A stretch of 64,000 nucleotides of DNA from Brachionus koreanus (taxonomy: Eukaryota > Rotifera > Eurotatoria > Ploima > Brachionidae): positions 627,283-691,282 of the forward strand of contig PJRA01000343.1 in NCBI GenBank assembly GCA_016987375.1, given 5' to 3'. Shown here one piece after another: positions 60,871-64,000 of the stretch. Under the pieces are notes generated by a model. It ran no database searches, was not told the origin of the DNA, and saw nothing but the letters and a program-made list of their open reading frames with translations. Position 1 is the first letter of the stretch. Every line of letters begins with the position of its first letter. Position numbers and translations under genes: made by a program.

Positions 60871-63150
60871 ATGGAAACTTCAATGCAAAAATTACGAAAT
60901 TTCGTTATATTTTTATTTATATTTTTTTGTTGTATCCAACATCGATTTTCCAATGCTCTGTGTCAATTCAACGGGCTCGAATATCAAGTAAGAATTTTTA
61001 ATAAGCAAATTTTTTTAAAAATTATTTCAACAAAAAAATGCAGAAATTTGCAAATGTTTTAAATTCAAAGCTGTTTAAAATATATATTTTTTGTGATGAT
61101 GAATTTATATCTAGTTATTTTGATACTTGAATAATGGTCTGTATAAGCGATTTTTTTTCCACAAAGAAAAATATTCCGAAATCTTGATAAATTTGGTTAT
61201 ATATTCTAGCAAATAAAATACGCCTTATCAGCAATTTTTTTTTATCAAGAAAATTTTTTTTAATATTTAAATTTTAGAGTAATTTAAAAAAAAAATAATT
61301 TTTCATATCTCTGTTTTTTTAGTCATAAAAATTTTATCTTTTTTTTTTAAAGTAGTATTAAGTAAGTATTTTTTATTCATTCAAAATTTTTTTTCAATGC
61401 CTAAAAAATTTTGTCAAAAAATTAGAATTCAATTTTCTAATTTATTAGCTTTATTTGACTGATGAATTTACAAAGAAAAATTTCTTTATTCACTTAAACT
61501 AAGCATTTTTTCTTAAATTCAATTATTTTATTTTATGAAACTTAAAAAATTTAAGCTTTTTTTAAAACTTTGTTTTCACAAGCAGTCATCAAGATTCTCA
61601 ACACTTACTTTTGGTGATTTAATGGCCGTCTCTGACGATGCCCAACACTATTTGTAACCCATATATTTAAGTTAAAATATTTTATGCATTGAAATTTAAA
61701 AAAGCAAAAGCCTAAAATTTGTACAACTTTTATTTTTTGTGATAATAAAGAAATTTATACAATTATTTGAATGTTATCTTCAATTTAAAAGAAAATTTTT
61801 ATTTAGATTTTAGGTATTATTGAAAATCAAAATAAAAAAATGTTAATTCAATTTTTTGGAAAAAATATTAACCTTTTTTTTTGTTAACGAAACTTATTTT
61901 TAAATTTTGAAAGAACTTAATATATTGAAATAACTCAAATTCTTTTAAAAAAAAAAGCTTTAAATTTAAATAAATGATGATTGACAAATATCTATTATTT
62001 GTAAATAATTATCTCGATTGAAAGGAATACTCATATTGGGTTCATGGTTGCAATAATTGTACTTGTATAAATTCGGTGCCATTTTGTGAAAATATCCAGT
62101 GTAAATACGAAGCATGCGAGCCTGGTCAAGTTCTCATGTTAAATGATGATAAATGTTGTCCTTCTTGTCAAGATCCCAAAAATTCATGCATTTACGACGG
62201 CTATTTAATAAATGTAATATTTTTACCTTAATAATTTTAGACAAGTTTTCAATTAATTTTCTTTTAGCACAACACTGAATTTTCACCAAAAATTTGCACT
62301 ATTTGCAAGTGCAAAAATGGGCAAATGGAATGCACTGAAAATTGCCAAGATCAAAACGAGATTAGCCAAGATACGTTTAAAAACTTGCAGCAATCTATCG
62401 AACAACGCAGAGAATTGATTCGACAACAAAGAATTTTAATGACTGGACATGCTGATCAAAATATTTTATCAGAAAAATTAACTTCATCAATTTGTCTATA
62501 TGATAATAAAATATATCAATATAATACTACTTGGTCTCCACTGAAATGTACCAAGTGCATATGTAGTTACAATTCTGTGGTTGATTGTTATGTTCACGAG
62601 TGTCCAAAACTTGATTGCCCAAACGGAATCGAGAATGACCCTGATCAATGCTGTCCTAAATGCAAACAGAAAGAAACATGCTCACAAAATGGTCTTACTT
62701 ACAGAGATGGAGAATTTTGGACTAGCAAAACTGATTCATGTCTTCATTGTTCATGTTTTCAAGGAGATGTAACTTGTTTCAGGCAGAATTGCACTTCACT
62801 TGCTTGTGCTAATGTATCCTTTAAATTTATAACTTATTTTTGAAAAACTAATATTTTGAAAAAAGGGAAATATACAGGTAAAAAAATCAGACCAATGTTG
62901 TGCTCAATGTGTTTCTAAAATGAGCGAGAATTGTGAATACCATGGAAAGTTGCATTATAACGGAGAAATGTGGTACACAAATGGATGTCAGCATTGTTCT
63001 TGTGTATCTGGCCGAGTTATTTGCATGAATGTAGAGTGCGAATCTAAATTTTGTCTAAAAAATGAAATCATGGTCAAAAAAAAGGACGACTGCTGTATTA
63101 CTTGTCGAAAACCTAAAGTGTGCTTAATTAACAATATTGTTGAAATTAAG
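60871..63150 (+). CDS. secreted VWC-repeat protein, 5' part (BMP-modulator type)
   Basis: Exons 60871-60987, 62025-62213, 62268-62813, 62878-63150, all joined in phase 0, open to the window edge; 375 codons visible. The signal peptide (FVIFLFIFFCCIQ) follows METSMQKLRN and is followed by CQFNGLEYQ, the start of VWC 1. Full VWC repeats with the CCPxC ending: repeat 1 ends CCPSC, then a partial one (CTICKCKNGQMECTENC), a Gln/Arg-rich spacer, and three more ending CCPKC, CCAQC and CCITC. A new repeat starts at CLINN. VWC arrays in CRIM1, crossveinless-2/BMPER and kielin/chordin bind BMPs. Which of these it is cannot be decided without the 3' end (vWD, IGFBP or TM domain). It acts outside the cell. 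Confidence 0.82.
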
Positions 63151-64000
63151 GTAATATAATTTTGTTTTTTTTATACAAATAAAAAAGGACATGATACATG
63201 AAATTGATAAAAAGTTTAGAATTCTCTTAATTTAAGCTTAAAAAAAGGAATCAAAATAAAAAAAATTCAAAAAAAATTAAAATCCATTTTAGAATTTTTT
63301 TATGTTTATTTTTTTTTTATTTGGACAATAAACCGATAGCTCTTCATTTGTGTCCTAGATATTCTGTTAAATAAAGCTTACCTTGGCTTAACAAAAAAAA
63401 TACAAAAAGCATATTTGTTTAAAACTGATTATAAATTTAAAATTGTTCTATATTAAAATTATTTTTATTATTATAGACATTTAAAAATCAGTTTCTTTAA
63501 AAAATAGTTTAAATTTCTATAGGAATAACAATTTTACGGTTGATTTGTAAATTTACTTCTCGATTAAGAAAATGAGAAAGTGATTTTTTTTATTTTAAAA
63601 TAGGAAGATTAATTCCGAATAATCGAAAATGATTCAATAAGATTCATGTTTCAAAATATTAAGATATGTTTTCAGTAAAACAATTTAAAGAGATAACATT
63701 ATTTGAATAAATCTAAGCCTTTTAGTTTACAAAGATTGTGATTCAAAAAATTCATAATTTTTTATGGTCAAAAAATTTAATGAATCAAGAAAATTAATTG
63801 AGTTTTAAGTTTTTTTATATCAAATAATAAACATATTTCTCAATTTTGGAAACAATTATTATCTCCTATCTTAAGACATTTATAATGCAATTAGGAGATT
63901 TAGTACAAAAGGCATTACAAAAATCTAGGGTTTTTTTCAAGAGATTAAAAATTGGTTCTCTAAAAGAAGCATAAATATTTTTTTGTAAGATTCTGCAAAT
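63151..64000. other. intron of the VWC gene to window edge
   Basis: Begins with the donor GTAATA at 63151. No VWC-like cysteine-rich exon was found before the window ends, so this is intron sequence. Confidence 0.6.

Noticed and set aside
1..64000. CRISPR arrays, prokaryotic operons, riboswitches
   Set aside because: Spliced animal genes throughout; no regularly spaced direct repeats were seen.

Overview
This is a eukaryotic nuclear window: very AT-rich (I estimate about 25% GC by eye), full of short GT-AG introns (about 50-110 bp, with some of 1-3 kb), with three tRNA genes and many degraded transposon pieces. The gene set is animal: a twitchin-type giant muscle kinase, cyclin L, a MICU-type mitochondrial calcium regulator, Rac1, a divergent Rho-like GTPase, a double-BTB protein and a secreted von Willebrand factor C (VWC) protein. 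Compact introns, extreme AT content and twitchin point to a small protostome invertebrate. A monogonont rotifer would fit, but that is a guess. The window has two assembly gaps (40095-40097 and 44325-44612).

Layout: 1-1444, non-coding or upstream intron. 1445-17457 (+), twitchin-like gene; 23 exons join in one frame of 4,307 codons plus a stop, and the N-terminus lies upstream. 17865-19290, 5' part of a decayed LTR retrotransposon, followed by transposase debris and a small TTAA-flanked inverted-repeat element. 21015-23697 (-), cyclin L in five exons with an RS tail. 26393-29890 (+), MICU gene in five exons; its last intron holds a 688-bp inverted-repeat element with a Ulp1-protease-like remnant. 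29988-30948, two identical tRNA-Gly(UCC) genes on +, with tRNA-Asp(GUC) and a small Val/Pro-repeat ORF on the minus strand between them. 32056-37651 (-), double-BTB gene of at least 14 exons. 38553-38643, duplicated stub of the Rac1 start. 41986-42616 (+), complete Rac1 in two exons. 43010-46620, graveyard of LINE and Tc1 fragments. 48059-52244 (+), atypical Rho-like GTPase in four exons, with a LINE and a MITE in its long intron. 52245-60870, 8.6 kb with no recognisable gene. 60871-63150 (+), start of a secreted VWC-repeat gene running off the right edge.

Functionally the genes are unrelated neighbours, as expected in an animal genome: sarcomere mechanics (twitchin), transcription and splicing (cyclin L), mitochondrial calcium (MICU), cytoskeletal signalling (Rac1 and the divergent GTPase) and extracellular, probably BMP-type, signalling (VWC protein). 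Exon borders were set by hand from GT-AG sites, reading-phase continuity and family similarity. No search was run.
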